DNA of 64,000 nucleotides from Sphagnum compactum (taxonomy: Eukaryota; Bryophyta; Sphagnopsida; Sphagnales). The stretch is taken from contig OZ234493.1 of the NCBI GenBank assembly GCA_965153455.1, forward strand, positions 5,704,001 through 5,768,000, read 5' to 3'. Of this stretch, positions 11,341-22,350 are shown in pieces; the stretch's first letter is position 1; each line of letters opens with the position of its first letter. The position numbers were made by a program, and so were the translations under genes. The notes beneath the pieces were generated by a model. That model was not told the origin of the DNA. It saw nothing but the letters and a program-made list of their open reading frames with translations, and did not search any database.

Positions 11341-14300
11341 CAATTATTTTGGCTTAACATGATTAAACATAGCTAAACACTTTTAAACATAATTATTTAG
11401 GCTAAACATGGTTGAAAATTGTTAATGTATATAACTAAATTAATATAGTTCATATTTTAAATAATAATTTAGAGTAAACATGGTTAAACTAACATAAATG
11501 AATCTAAACATAATTTTTTGTTAAACGTAGTTAAATAATGATAAATTAAGCTAACTTTGAATATTTAGGTTATATTTGGTTAAATTTAGAAAAAAAGGTA
11601 AAATTCACTATTGAAGCAATACATGGCTAAATTGTGATAAAATTATAAACTAAACTAGGTTCTTTAAATTGAAATTGGCTAATAAAATGATTGGTCTTAT
11701 GCGATTGTAATTATTTTTTTAATCATTTTTGTTAGTTATATGAATCATAAGGTTGACTACTATTTGTTAAGGACATTTTTAGTTGTTTTTTTTCATATTG
11801 TTGGACATTGTAATTGCATAGAACAAGTCATGAAAGACATGTTTTGGCATATGAACACTTTTGACCAATTAATAAATGTAATTTTGTTGAAATTAGTGTA
11901 ATGAATCATGAATCATGATGTTGACTATTAGTTGTAACACCTTGTTGACACATGGCATGCCATATCATCATCATTAGAAATTGAGTGGTTATTAGTTACT
12001 ATTAGTTTAAAAAATAAATGGTATTGTTTAATTCATAAATTTAAATCATTCAAATATATTAATATAAATTTAAAAAATACCCAAAGATTGAACAAGTTGT
12101 CATATTGCTTATAATCGCAAAACCATGATGCCATGTAACATCTTAATGTCCTTTGCAATTAGATAGTAATTTTTTTTGTGATTATGTAGTTATAAACATA
12201 ATTGAAAAATACAATAGTCATTTTTTAAACCGGTCACAAAAACCCAAGATGTGTTGTTGTGATTAGTTTTTTAAAAAATAATCACGATAACAAAAACATC
12301 ATGTGCACCTTTTGACATCCAAAGGTTGGACATATAAATGGCAAGCATATCATTAAGGTGGATTGGACATGGTCTATCAAAGTTTTTTACACCAAGGTGG
12401 ACAAGACTTCATCCACAAAAAACTCTTTGAGGAGAAAACAATATTTGTACACTAGTCTATGCAATTGAAAGATTTGATGGTCTTCAAATAGGTAATAACA
12501 CATTATGGTGGACCACTTGTGACAATGGAAAGTCCATTAGAAGTCCACATTTCTATATATTTTGGAGTTTAATGATACTCATAAAATAAGGTCAACTTTC
12601 ATTTAAAAGAATGAGATGATGTTAAAATAAAATGATTTTCCCTTTTTTCCCTTATACCACCCTACTAAAACCTTTCTAAATATTTTTAATGTAAAAAAGT
12701 CTTGAAAAAAAAACTGTTTATGTGGGTAAATGGACTTTGCAAAACACGAATAGTCTAAGGTCATTAAATGGAATTATGACAAGACAAGATTTTTCTTTCT
12801 ATATTTTTGACCTTAAATGCCATAGACCTTTGAAATAACATGCCCCATAATCTTGAATAATTCCATACAATGGTTATAAGCAACAAATCCATAACTGGGT
12901 CAGGACCAATACATAATTGAATTGAAAAATCCATCACTAATTGGATATTGATGGTTTTGGTGCAAGTCTTTCAAAGTTGAAGGGTTAACTCATAATGTTT
13001 CAATAAATTGAATCCCTTTTTTATTTTTTTCATTTCAACAACTATGCAATAATATTTGTCAAACTCAAAAAAATGAACATTTGGATGTCCAAAAAAGTCC
13101 ATTGTAATGCAAACAACATTATGTTTTGAAGGAGTTTTTTGTGTCTTGATAACTTTTATGAATGTATTAGTGAAAGAAATAATGTTTTTAATGTTTTTAA
13201 AAACTCAAATATTAATGCTTAGATTTAGGGCTAAATATATATAATCGTTCGATGATGAAATTAAGTTATAAACTTAATATGCATTTGGGTCAAATGTAAG
13301 TTGAAAACATAATGTTGGTCAAGGAGAGTACAATGTTCACACAAAGAAAGTGAAAATGCTGAAAAATCAAGTGGAGGCATTTTTACAACTTTCAATATGA
13401 ATTTTCACTTTGAGAGTTGAATTTTTTAGGAGCCCTAGATGTTCAAAATAAAGTTTTAAAAATCAAACATAAAAAATCATTCGATGTTAAAAACCTTATT
13501 GTCATACATTATTGTTGCCTATCCTTGTGCAAGGACGTTTGGGTTTTCATGAATTCTCATTGGGGAAATTGTAAATGCCAATGACAAGAAATTTTCAAGA
13601 ATTTGTATATGGGTGATATTTTGGAATCTATCACATGGTCTTCTTTTGGACAAATTTAAAAACATTTCCTTTCGGATAATTGTCCTTGGCCACTTTCAAA
13701 GGCAATTGCCTCACTTCTTTATTAAAAACCACCTCCTTTTCTACTAACTATCTTCATCCTTATAATTATATCATTTTTTTCATACATCAACATGGATATG
13801 AAAAGACAAATCAACATGTGTTTTTTCATGTCCATGATATTTATATTAGTTCGAATTAAATTTGACATTGACTTAAATAATGATGAATTTTTGAAAACAT
13901 AAGGAAAAAATAAGTTGATTTTCATTGGTAACATGTAGCAACGTGGAGCCCAAATTTGATGTAAAGTGTGCGATGAAGAAGTGAGATGATAAAGTTTTTA
14001 TGTTCAATTGAGTGTGCAATCACGAGGTGAATGGAGAATGGTGAATTCAAATTGTCCATTAATCCTTGGTCACAAACTTTCACATGTGTATATATTTACA
14101 CATTCAAAAACTTGGGTTTTGTGGCTATGCTATATACCAAAATTTAGCAAGAATGTTTTCGTATTTAAAAAGGGTTCCAAAACGTGGTTTTAGAATGTGC
14201 GATATTAGATTAGCTACCTTAATTGATTTATTAAAAAAAAACACCGTTGTCTACATTCAATGAAAGCCAAACCAAGATGGAAACAAATCCATAAATGAAA

Positions 14301-14489
14301 CAAAACATAACTCAACTCTAGACTCTCAAAAACCTATTGTGATGCACACACACATATAACATAGCCAATGCTAAAAATACAACTTGTACTTGTGAGAGTT
14401 TCAAAAGAACCTTAACACTTTACTATTAAATAATGCAAAAATGAACAAATCATATTCAATTTTGTCCCGTAATTAATTCCCTTAATTGG

Positions 14490-15055
14490 GTATACACTAA
14501 TTGAAATATGAAATGTTCATTAACAAGACCCAAAAAAATAGCAATCGAACTAATTACAAACTAGTTCACATTGAATAAAACATCACACCAAAACATATGT
14601 AATTTTTACAACAAAACAAAAAATGTTTCGAAATGTCAGCGATATCACTAGATTTTGAATGAATTCATTAGTCACAATGATCAAGACTTAATAAAAATGT
14701 AGAGAATTCACTAGCCACAATGAATAGCCACAATGAATAGGACTTATATAGTGAGAATACAATGAATTCACTGGTTTAGTGAACGAGGACTAACGAACTA
14801 CACCCACATTTGGTTTAGTGAACGAGGACTAACGAATTACACCCACATTTGGTCTAGTGAACGAGGACTAACGAATTACACCCACATTTGGTTTAGTGAA
14901 GGAGGACTAATGAACTACACCCACATTTGGTTTAGTGCACGAGGACTAATGAACTACACCCACATTTGGTTTAGTGCACGAGGACTAATGAACTACACCC
15001 GCATTTGGTTTAGTGGACGAGAACTAATGAACTACACCCACATTTTGTAGAAGAT
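14490..15055 (+). repeat. Left arm of a diverged inverted repeat around the OMT-VPS29 pair
   Basis: Read on the opposite strand, this segment matches 20508-20926 in the same order. The shared words are ATACACTAATTGAAATATG at the outer end, TTCAATGTGAA, TTACATATGTTTT, CAAAATCTAGTGA, and an inner unit with AAATGTGG and GTTCACTAAACC. The arms are clearly homologous but diverged and differ by tandem expansions. Here the 39-bp unit is amplified seven-fold. They could be long terminal inverted repeats or two oppositely inserted copies of one element. No matching target-site duplication is visible. Confidence 0.7.
14773..15045 (+). repeat. Minisatellite, 39-bp unit, seven near-perfect copies
   Basis: Units begin with GGTTTAGTG at 14773, 14812, 14851, 14890, 14929, 14968 and 15007, exactly 39 bp apart, and each ends in ACACCCACATTT or a close variant. 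Copies differ by only a few substitutions (for example AACGAACTAC versus AATGAACTAC), so the expansion is recent compared with the surrounding arm. Confidence 0.97.
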
Positions 15056-15675
15056 GATGCGAGGTTTTTAACATCGAATATGGATTCATTGAATTTTTCT
15101 TGGGTGGCATGTTGAGCTGACGCTCTAAATCTGCAACAATCTTTTGAATGCACATGAGTTGGAAGCTTTTTGATCTCCATCAATGGACTGCAGTTTCAGA
15201 TGCCATAGTGGGCTTCACTGATGCTCCAAGCTTTACTTAGACCCTGATTCTGGTGTATCTGCAATCATGATGGACATGTACCAAAACATGGGCAATCTGC
15301 TTGCACTTCAGTGGTATTTAGGATCTGATGCTCACAACATTCTTCACAATCTCTTAGCAAACAGAGGTTGCCATCGAGCTGAGCAGCTCGACACCATCAT
15401 GGTTGAAACCTTTGAATAGCTCAGTCAGTCATTCTGTACAGGCATGTATGAGTTGTTGAAGAATCAACGATGTGGAGGAATTGTGTTGAAGAAATCAGTT
15501 GCTTTCCAGTGTCCCAGAAGTTGAAATCCGAAAAAGAAACAAGCTCGCACGTTTTTCGCTAAACCCTAAACCCTTTCAACCCTCAAGTGCATCCCCGTCA
15601 GGAAAAAGCTTTCCCGCAAAAAATCTGGTGTTGCGGGAGCGTGGAGCAAGTTGAAGGTGTTGGAAGTCTTTTGTG

Positions 15676-18196
15676 ATGCAACTACTGCAGCGATGGGCCT
15701 CTTGTCACGGAAGTTTTGCGGGAGCAATCGCAGCAGCTGCCATGCCTGCGCTCCTGGCCACTGGCCTCACTGCCTCGCCGGTCTTCAGGAAGCAGCCTGC
15801 CGCCGTATATCCCGTCACTGCTTTCCCCGGCGGGTGCTACAGTGAGAAGAAGAACGTGCTGGTCGTTTCTAGCGTAGGAAGCAGGAGGAGTAGCAGCAGC
15901 ATCATAGCTTCTTCTTCAGACAACACCCCTGCGGCAGGACTCATCTCTTCCATAAACAATGAACAGATTGGGAAGCACTCTGCTCACGTCACCGACCAAC
16001 TCTACCAATACATCTTGCAACATACGCGGGAACCAAAGGTGTGTGCTCTTTTCATTCTGATGTGTTTCCCGTTCACAGATTGAGCGCTTCCAAAGTGTTG
16101 CTTCTCTCCAGAAGAATTGTCTTAAGAGTGGGAAGTCGGAAAATTAGGTTTGAATCGACGGCAATGGCAAACACTTCTGTGGTTCTTCAACCAGTTTTTT
16201 GTTGTCTGGAAACAATTGTCAATCTTTCTCGTACCCTTTCTTCTTTAATATTCTTTCACAAATTGAGGCCATTTGTGTAATGATGAAGCCCAGCTGATTT
16301 CTGGAATTTGAGAGTCCCAGATTCTGCAACAACTGAGAGAGGAGACTGCCACATTGCCTGGCAGTCAGATGCAGGCAAGTGACAGTTTTACCTGTTACAG
16401 TCTGCTCTACAACCCTTAAACCCTAAACCTTGCACATTTGTACTTTATTGCACATTGCTGTAATATTCTCAATATGGATGCCTGGTTTGATCCTCAACAC
16501 AATCCTGAGAGGTCTGCTCTCTGATTTTCCATCTCTGTAGGTCAGGAAGAAGGAGGTGCTGATTGCCATCACTGTGACATGGAACAGGTTTCTCCAGATC
16601 AGGCTCAGTTCTTGGCAATGCTGGTGCAAATTATGGGAGCAGAGCGCTGCATTGAAGTTGGAGTGTTTCATGTAAGCAGACTTGAAGTTTCTGCATTCAG
16701 TCTGTCTTCCCTTATTTTCTTCTCAATGCTTGCTTGCATAGGAGGCCAAAATCTAGGTTAGAGTCTGCTCTCTAGGAGCAGACCCGCCTCTTCTCCCTGG
16801 AATCTGTTTCCTTCCTTCACATCACTTTTGCCTACTCAAGAGTGTAGAGCAAGGATCAACAGCAATGTGAGTAAGCAGACTTTGTGAAAGAAGTTGGGGG
16901 ATTGGGTGCAGGGCTATTCCTCACTTGCTGTTGCTTTGGTGCTGCCAGAATGGGGTCGACTGGTGGCTTGTGAGAGGGATGAGAGATGTCTCGATATAGC
17001 AAGGAAGTATTATGAACGTGCAGGTGTGACTCACAAGGTGTGTTTGTTTTATCGGGTTGCAAACTCTAGTTGTGCTGCTATGTGTGTATGGTGAGCAGTG
17101 AACTAGAACAATCAGGTGGCGAATGTGTACAAGTGGAGCAAAGGTTGGTTATAATATTCTCTTATCTGGGTGGGAGTAGGTGGATGTGAGGCATGGATTT
17201 GCAATGGACTCTTTGCAGTATTTGCTTGACAATGGTGAAGGTGGCAGGTACTGCAGCCACCTTATAGGTTTACAAGCACTTGTTTCCTTCTAATAAGAGG
17301 GGAATTTGTATGGTCACTGAAAAGGAGGCCAGCAAAAGTCTTGTCTTTTCCCTATGTAACTTGACGATCGACTACAGTTGTCTTTCTAAATGTGTGATCA
17401 CTTACAGATGTTTGTTTAATGTACAGTTATGACTTCGCCTTTTTAGATGCTGATAAGAGGATGTACCACCAGTACTATGAGATGCTTCTTCAGTTGGTAT
17501 GTAGATCTGGCCAGTCACATCTCTGTGTGGGAGGATAAGACTGACAGAGGAAAGAATTCAGATCCTGAAAAGAACATGCTGTCATGTCCCTTGTGGCATA
17601 TTTCCATTAAGCGTCTGCATGTGATTTAAGGCTGTTGTCCTTTATATTACCACATTAACGTGTGAATTGTTGTCCAAGTTTCTTCATCTGGTACATGAAT
17701 GTCTTCAATTGTAAATTGACCAAGAGTCGATGGCAGGTCAGATGCAATGGATTGATAGTTGTGGACAACATCTTGTGGTATGGGAGAACTGCAAACCCCT
17801 TGGTATGACCCTCAATGCATGATGTTTCATTTCTGGTTTTTATTCTTCTTCCACTGAAACAAATAGCATAAGACTGATTTTCTTTAGAGCAATTTTTTAT
17901 GGAGGCCTAACTATGACCTGTTGCTGAATTAGGTGGCAGACAAGAGGACACAGTCTCTTCGGGATTTCAATCAGTTTCTTCTGTCAGATGAGCGTATTTG
18001 CATAAGCATGGTGAGCAGCAGTCTTCACCTCTTCTGTGATGTTCCTCCACAAATAGTGTCATGAGAGGATGTTTGAGATGTTCCAGCGTACTTCCTCCTT
18101 CAGTCATTAAGAGTTGTGCCTGATGATGGGTTGTTGTCATTGCACATGCCACAGGTGCCTATTGGTGATGGCATGACACTATGCAGGAAGCGATGA
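15676..18196 (+). CDS. SAM-dependent O-methyltransferase (CCoAOMT-like, plant/cyanobacterial OMT family), probably plastid-targeted
   Basis: This class of enzyme moves a methyl group from S-adenosylmethionine to phenolic hydroxyls. Nine coding exons fit: 15676-16038, 16321-16374, 16588-16671, 16912-17037, 17180-17247, 17427-17496, 17737-17802, 17933-18010 and 18155-18196. Phases agree and the product is 316 residues. Family signatures are QMQVSPDQAQ, CIEVGVFHGYSS (SAM motif I, about 160-171), GRLVACERD, YDFAFLDADKRMY (metal-binding Asp, about 233-245), LIVVDNILWYG and VPIGDGMTLCRKR. This resembles the Arabidopsis At3g62000-type OMTs more than the lignin CCoAOMT. The basic, Ser/Ala-rich first about 75 residues look like an organelle transit peptide. 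ATG 15676 is the first in-frame ATG after a stop at 15652. The exon 2 donor is GC (GCAAGT). Its natural substrate cannot be inferred. Confidence 0.92.
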
Positions 18197-18466
18197 TACA
18201 CGAGAACTTTGAGTGCCTAGTTATTCTTCTCAAGGAATCAATTTACCATTAGTAACTTGTCTCAGTGGCAGCAGAGTTAAGTCCCAGAGATGTTCCCTTC
18301 TATTACAGCCACAGATAGTAACCCAGGTTCCAGCCAAAATTTTGTGAGTTCATACTGCTGTGAACACAACCGCTCATCGTGAAAACATACTTTAAGAAGA
18401 ACCCTGGACAGCATCAAAGCAAGAAAGGTGGGTACGCACTTGTTAAAAAAATCAGCTGGAGGAAAT

Positions 18467-20169
18467 CTAAGATGAGCTTTGTGCTTTCTTGAAATCAATC
18501 TTGTCAACTTTCACCTCACCATCAATGAGCTCATACACATATACAATGACCCGTAAGCCATCAATATCCATGAGAACAAAACTTTGGTTGATATCGTAAG
18601 TTATGCTGCTGTAAGCCCCAGTGGCTGAGCCAGGGTTGATTATCACCCCTCCTTCATGCTTGTATGCCTTGAACTGGTGTGTGTGGCCTGTGATCAAAAT
18701 GTCTACATCCAGCTGCCGCTGCAGCATTGCTAGTGAATCCAAGTCTCCCCAAGGAATCACCTTCTCACAGACCAACAGAGTTAAACAGATGAGTGCAAGG
18801 ACATGTCAACTACTTAGCAGTCATCAGACTTGAAATGTAAACTGCCACCCCTTGGCAGATTGTCTGGGTGGCACATACAACCCCTGGTTCTATCAGAGGA
18901 CCACTTCCACCGCATTGAAATTTAGGTACAGAGATAACTAAAATTCTATGAAATCAATGAAAACAATTGCTTCACCCACTAACACTAAGGCCTTGGGGTG
19001 GCAGATATTGTCATTTTCTTGATTGCATTATATGAAATAATGTTCTGGTCACGATCATATGCACTAGTAACAGTGACATAATGATTGTGTTAGTTGAACA
19101 TAATGATTTTGTAAATCATTGAATCTGCCACCCAGACCTTAATGTCATTGAATGGTCTCACCCTTGCCCATTATGCTGGGTGAGGTGCCAGGTGAGTTAT
19201 ATTGGGTGTCACCTTGCTCACCCTAACAAGCTCACCTGGTGCCTTACCCAACAGAATGGGCAGGGGCTCGATCATTCCATCGTTCATCAGCATCAGCAAG
19301 ATGGAGAAGTAACAGGAACCGGCAGACTGTTATAGTCACACCTGATGGCCATGGCAGATGCCAAGCTTAAATGCACCAATAGTCAGCTGCTTTGTCTCAG
19401 GGTATCGAGAATCATCATCATACTCTCCTCGTGTGATGTGCACATCCCCACACAATGACTTCAAATAGTCATGTACTTCCTGCCATTGTCCCCCACCGTT
19501 GTTTTCAGGGTCAAATTCTTTGCTCAGCCTTTGTTCCACATGACATGGAGTTGCCCTAGCAAAAGGAGATGGGTGAAAACCGTGAAATTGGTGAGAGAAG
19601 ACAGTGGTCCCTAGCATAGAAAAGGAAAGCGGGTAAAAAACCTGGAAAGAAACAGCTAACTAGAGAGGGCAGTGAATGAGATTAGGCACGAGCAAGCGGT
19701 GGAGTGCGAGATGAAGCAGTCATAAACAGATAAATCGAGAGAGGAAAAGTTGACTATAAAAATTATGGCTATGCGAAACACGAGAACATGAAGAAGAGAA
19801 ACCCTCGGGAACACACCAACGATCATTCAGCAGAACATCAGAATTACAGTCAAGCTTGCCAGGCAAACACAGTTGTATTCAACACGGAAAATGAAGGTCG
19901 ATCTGTAAGGAAATACCATTGAAACAGGAGCGTATGTGGAGGTAGAGAATTGTAAACATCGCAAAAAAGCAGGAGGTCTGAAAAAAGCCGGAAAGAAGAG
20001 AAGAGGAGAGCAGAGGAGGGGGCAGGCAGACATGCACCTTGATACATAAGTTACCAGGGCTGAGAATGTGTTGGATCTTTCCGGGTACTAGCATGGACTT
20101 GAACTTGGCGGGCAGATCGGCCGCCCTGTGTGGTATGTGCAGATCGCCCAACGCCAACACCAGCACCAT
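18467..20169 (-). CDS. VPS29: VPS29, retromer core subunit
   Basis: VPS29 has a metallophosphoesterase fold and forms the core retromer with VPS35 and VPS26 on endosomes, recycling vacuolar sorting receptors. Three coding exons read on the minus strand: 20169-20038, 19479-19342 and 18760-18467. All introns are phase 0 and the product is 187 residues; Arabidopsis VPS29 is about 190. It starts [16 protein letters not shown] and continues with [35 protein letters not shown] and [12 protein letters not shown], ending [12 protein letters not shown]. The metal-site motifs GDLH, GNL, HGHQ and GHTH are kept. The residues before GNL read SP where I would expect CT. The gene is convergent with the O-methyltransferase, with 270 bp between stop codons, and is about as intact as any VPS29. 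Confidence 0.96.
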
Positions 20170-20507
20170 CTTCTAATTCTTCTTCTTCCCCGTCGCGCAA
20201 GACCTCTCCTTCCCTTCCCCCCAAAAACACCAAAACGACGAAACGCACCAAAAAAACCAAACGCACTCACGCACGCACGCAGGCTCGCGCGCTCGAGCGC
20301 CAGAAGAACACACGTTCCCAGTTCCACATTTTGCGTTCGCTTGTTCCACGGGCGATATGTTGCCGACGTCGTGCAGTTCCCAATTGTTTTTTTCCCACGT
20401 TCTCCACAATTCCTGGCAGTTGGAAAACCCGTGTTCACACTGTGACCGGTAATGCATTAGTTAGTTAGTAATTTTACTCTCTAAGTGTGCTTAAATGTGG
20501 AAAGAAA

Positions 20508-20926
20508 TGAGTATATACAAAATGTGGATATAATTCATTAATTTCTGTTCATTAGACCAATGAATTCATTGTATCCCCATTAGGTTTTGTTCAGTATGAT
20601 CACTGAATTCACTCAAAATCTAGTGAAATCACTTCACATATAGAGACACATTTTGTTTTGTTGTAAAATTACATATGTTTTTATTCAAAATCCAATGAAT
20701 TCACTTGGCATATAAGAACACCTTTTGTTTTGTTATAAAATTACATATGTTTTCATTCAAAATCTAATGAAATCACTTGACATATAGGAACACCTTTTGT
20801 TTCGTTGAAGAATTATGTATGTTTTGATGTGATATTTGATTCAATGTGAATTGGTTTGTAGTTAGTTTGATTGCTACTTTCTTGGGTCTAGTTAGTTAGT
20901 GAGCATGTCATATTTCAATTAGTGTA
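20508..20926 (-). repeat. Right arm of the inverted repeat around the OMT-VPS29 pair
   Basis: This arm mirrors 14490-15055. It keeps a single diverged copy of the 39-bp unit at about 20519-20559 (AAATGTGGATATAATTCATT...) but has amplified a different, 72-bp unit three-fold. Its outer end, CATATTTCAATTAGTGTAT, matches the outer end of the left arm in inverted orientation. Similarity stops abruptly beyond that point on both sides. Confidence 0.7.
20614..20829 (+). repeat. 72-bp tandem repeat, three copies
   Basis: CAAAATC(T/C)A(G/A)TGAA(A/T)TCACTT begins each unit at 20614, 20686 and 20758, exactly 72 bp apart. Units end with ACATATGTTTT-like sequence; the third copy is more diverged. The opposite arm has one copy of this unit on the other strand (about 14584-14658). 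Confidence 0.9.
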
Positions 20927-22350
20927 TCATATGATAGTTGATCTTAATACTATAATGTGACTACTGAAAGTGATGTAAATATTGTTTTGTGATTTTTTTT
21001 TAGTGTAGTGGAATGGTGACAATTTTATAATTAAAGTTGTTGGTAATGTCATGAATTTGCAACTATGTGATGAATTTTTTTTAATGGTATTATTCAATGA
21101 AATAAATATATAGTTATTATTTTTTTGACTATAAGAAGTACCAATGATACCATATTGCAACTACCAACAATATGCATAATAATGCAATGTAACTGACTAC
21201 ATTTAATACATTTTCATTTGTGAATGTTGGAATTCATTACAATATGGTATTGATTTATAACTAAGGCAATGGATGAAATGCTAACTTACAACTAACAAAC
21301 ATGGTGATAAGCCTGGTGATGGAGCATGCCTACAATTATGTTGTGTAAAGTCCACACCACAAATGATATTTTTATTCATAACATTATAAATTGTGAAACA
21401 TGAAACATGAAGATCAACGTGAACAAGCCCATGTTGTAAAACACTTTAAAACTAATATTTATCAAATTGAAAATAATGGGTTTACATTATGTGTTGAATT
21501 TATATTTGGCATGGGAGGGGAGGAAAAAACCATGGAAACTTGTTTACAACCATCCAATAATGTAAACCTCCCCAAACACATTCATAAAACATCCATTATG
21601 GATGAAATGTGAACATTCATTGATGAACTTTCATATGTGATTATTGAATTAAATCAAAATTGAATGATTATATGAACTATGTAGGGGATGGATGGTTTTG
21701 TGAGCATAGTTGGTTCTTAGGAAAGCCATCATCATCCATGAAAAAGGAATGGACGAGTTGTGATCATAGGTGGTCCTTAGGAGAACCATCGTCCGATGAA
21801 AAAGAGATGTAATGGATGATGAGTTGGGAGCATAGGGTAGTGCTTGGGAAAGCCATCATCCATTTAAGAGGGATGGGCGGATTGTGAGCCATCATCGAGT
21901 CAAATGGGATGGATGGGTTGTAAGCCATAGGTGGGTCCTTCCGGGTCGGAAACCATCATCCATGTACATTGGTCCATCATCACCACATGGGGTTCATTTA
22001 CTAAACTTGACTGCATAACCCTAAGGTTACGTTACGTAGGATAATAATGCCTTTGTGGATGAACACTGTCCTCTTGAATAGATGAAGAGTAAGTTGGTAT
22101 GTAGGGTGAATTTTTTTCATCCATCCCAAGGACGCGTTTTCATCCACGTCGTCGCCCCCTGCTGGGGGGGAGAGGAGAGACGGAGTCTTTATTCACGTTC
22201 TGAGGTCTCCTCCTCCGCCATCGCCTCGGCGTCTAACCTCCTCGGCTTCATGCCTTTCTCCCCGGCTTGTTTCTCGGAATTTACTAGTTCTGGCAGCGCT
22301 CACAGCAAGCAGGAGTGTGTAGCTTTCAGTGGATCCAAAAGCCGAGAGAT
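20927..22350. other. Intergenic region and CAP 5' leader
   Basis: The first part is AT-rich with no recognisable gene. A degenerate repeat lies at about 21680-21965, listed separately. From about 22120 the base composition rises, which fits the CAP promoter and leader. I could not define a TATA box. Confidence 0.45.
21680..21965 (+). repeat. Degenerate tandem repeat, about 55-80 bp units
   Basis: Phrases like GGATGG(G/A)TTGTGAGCATAGGTGG, TCCTTAGGA(A/G)AGCCATCATCCATG and AAAAGGGATGG recur four or five times with indels. The copies are diverged and irregular in length. Confidence 0.6.

Larger units (their letters stand above)
6421..14489. other. AT-rich gene-free region of about 8 kb
   Basis: No recognisable gene was found on either strand. 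Open frames are short and match no family I know. The stretch contains a small inverted repeat (7284-7452), a degenerate tandem repeat near 8155-8435 and a CTAGG-rich block (about 10775-11340), listed separately. It probably consists of decayed transposable elements. Confidence 0.6.

Noticed and set aside
14773-15045. Evenly spaced repeats resembling a CRISPR array
   Set aside because: Units are contiguous with no unique spacers, and the host is a plant nucleus, so this is a minisatellite.
20088-20468. Overlapping long frames on both strands at the VPS29 5' end
   Set aside because: The VPS29 start and homology account for this region. The others are composition artefacts of the GC-richer leader.
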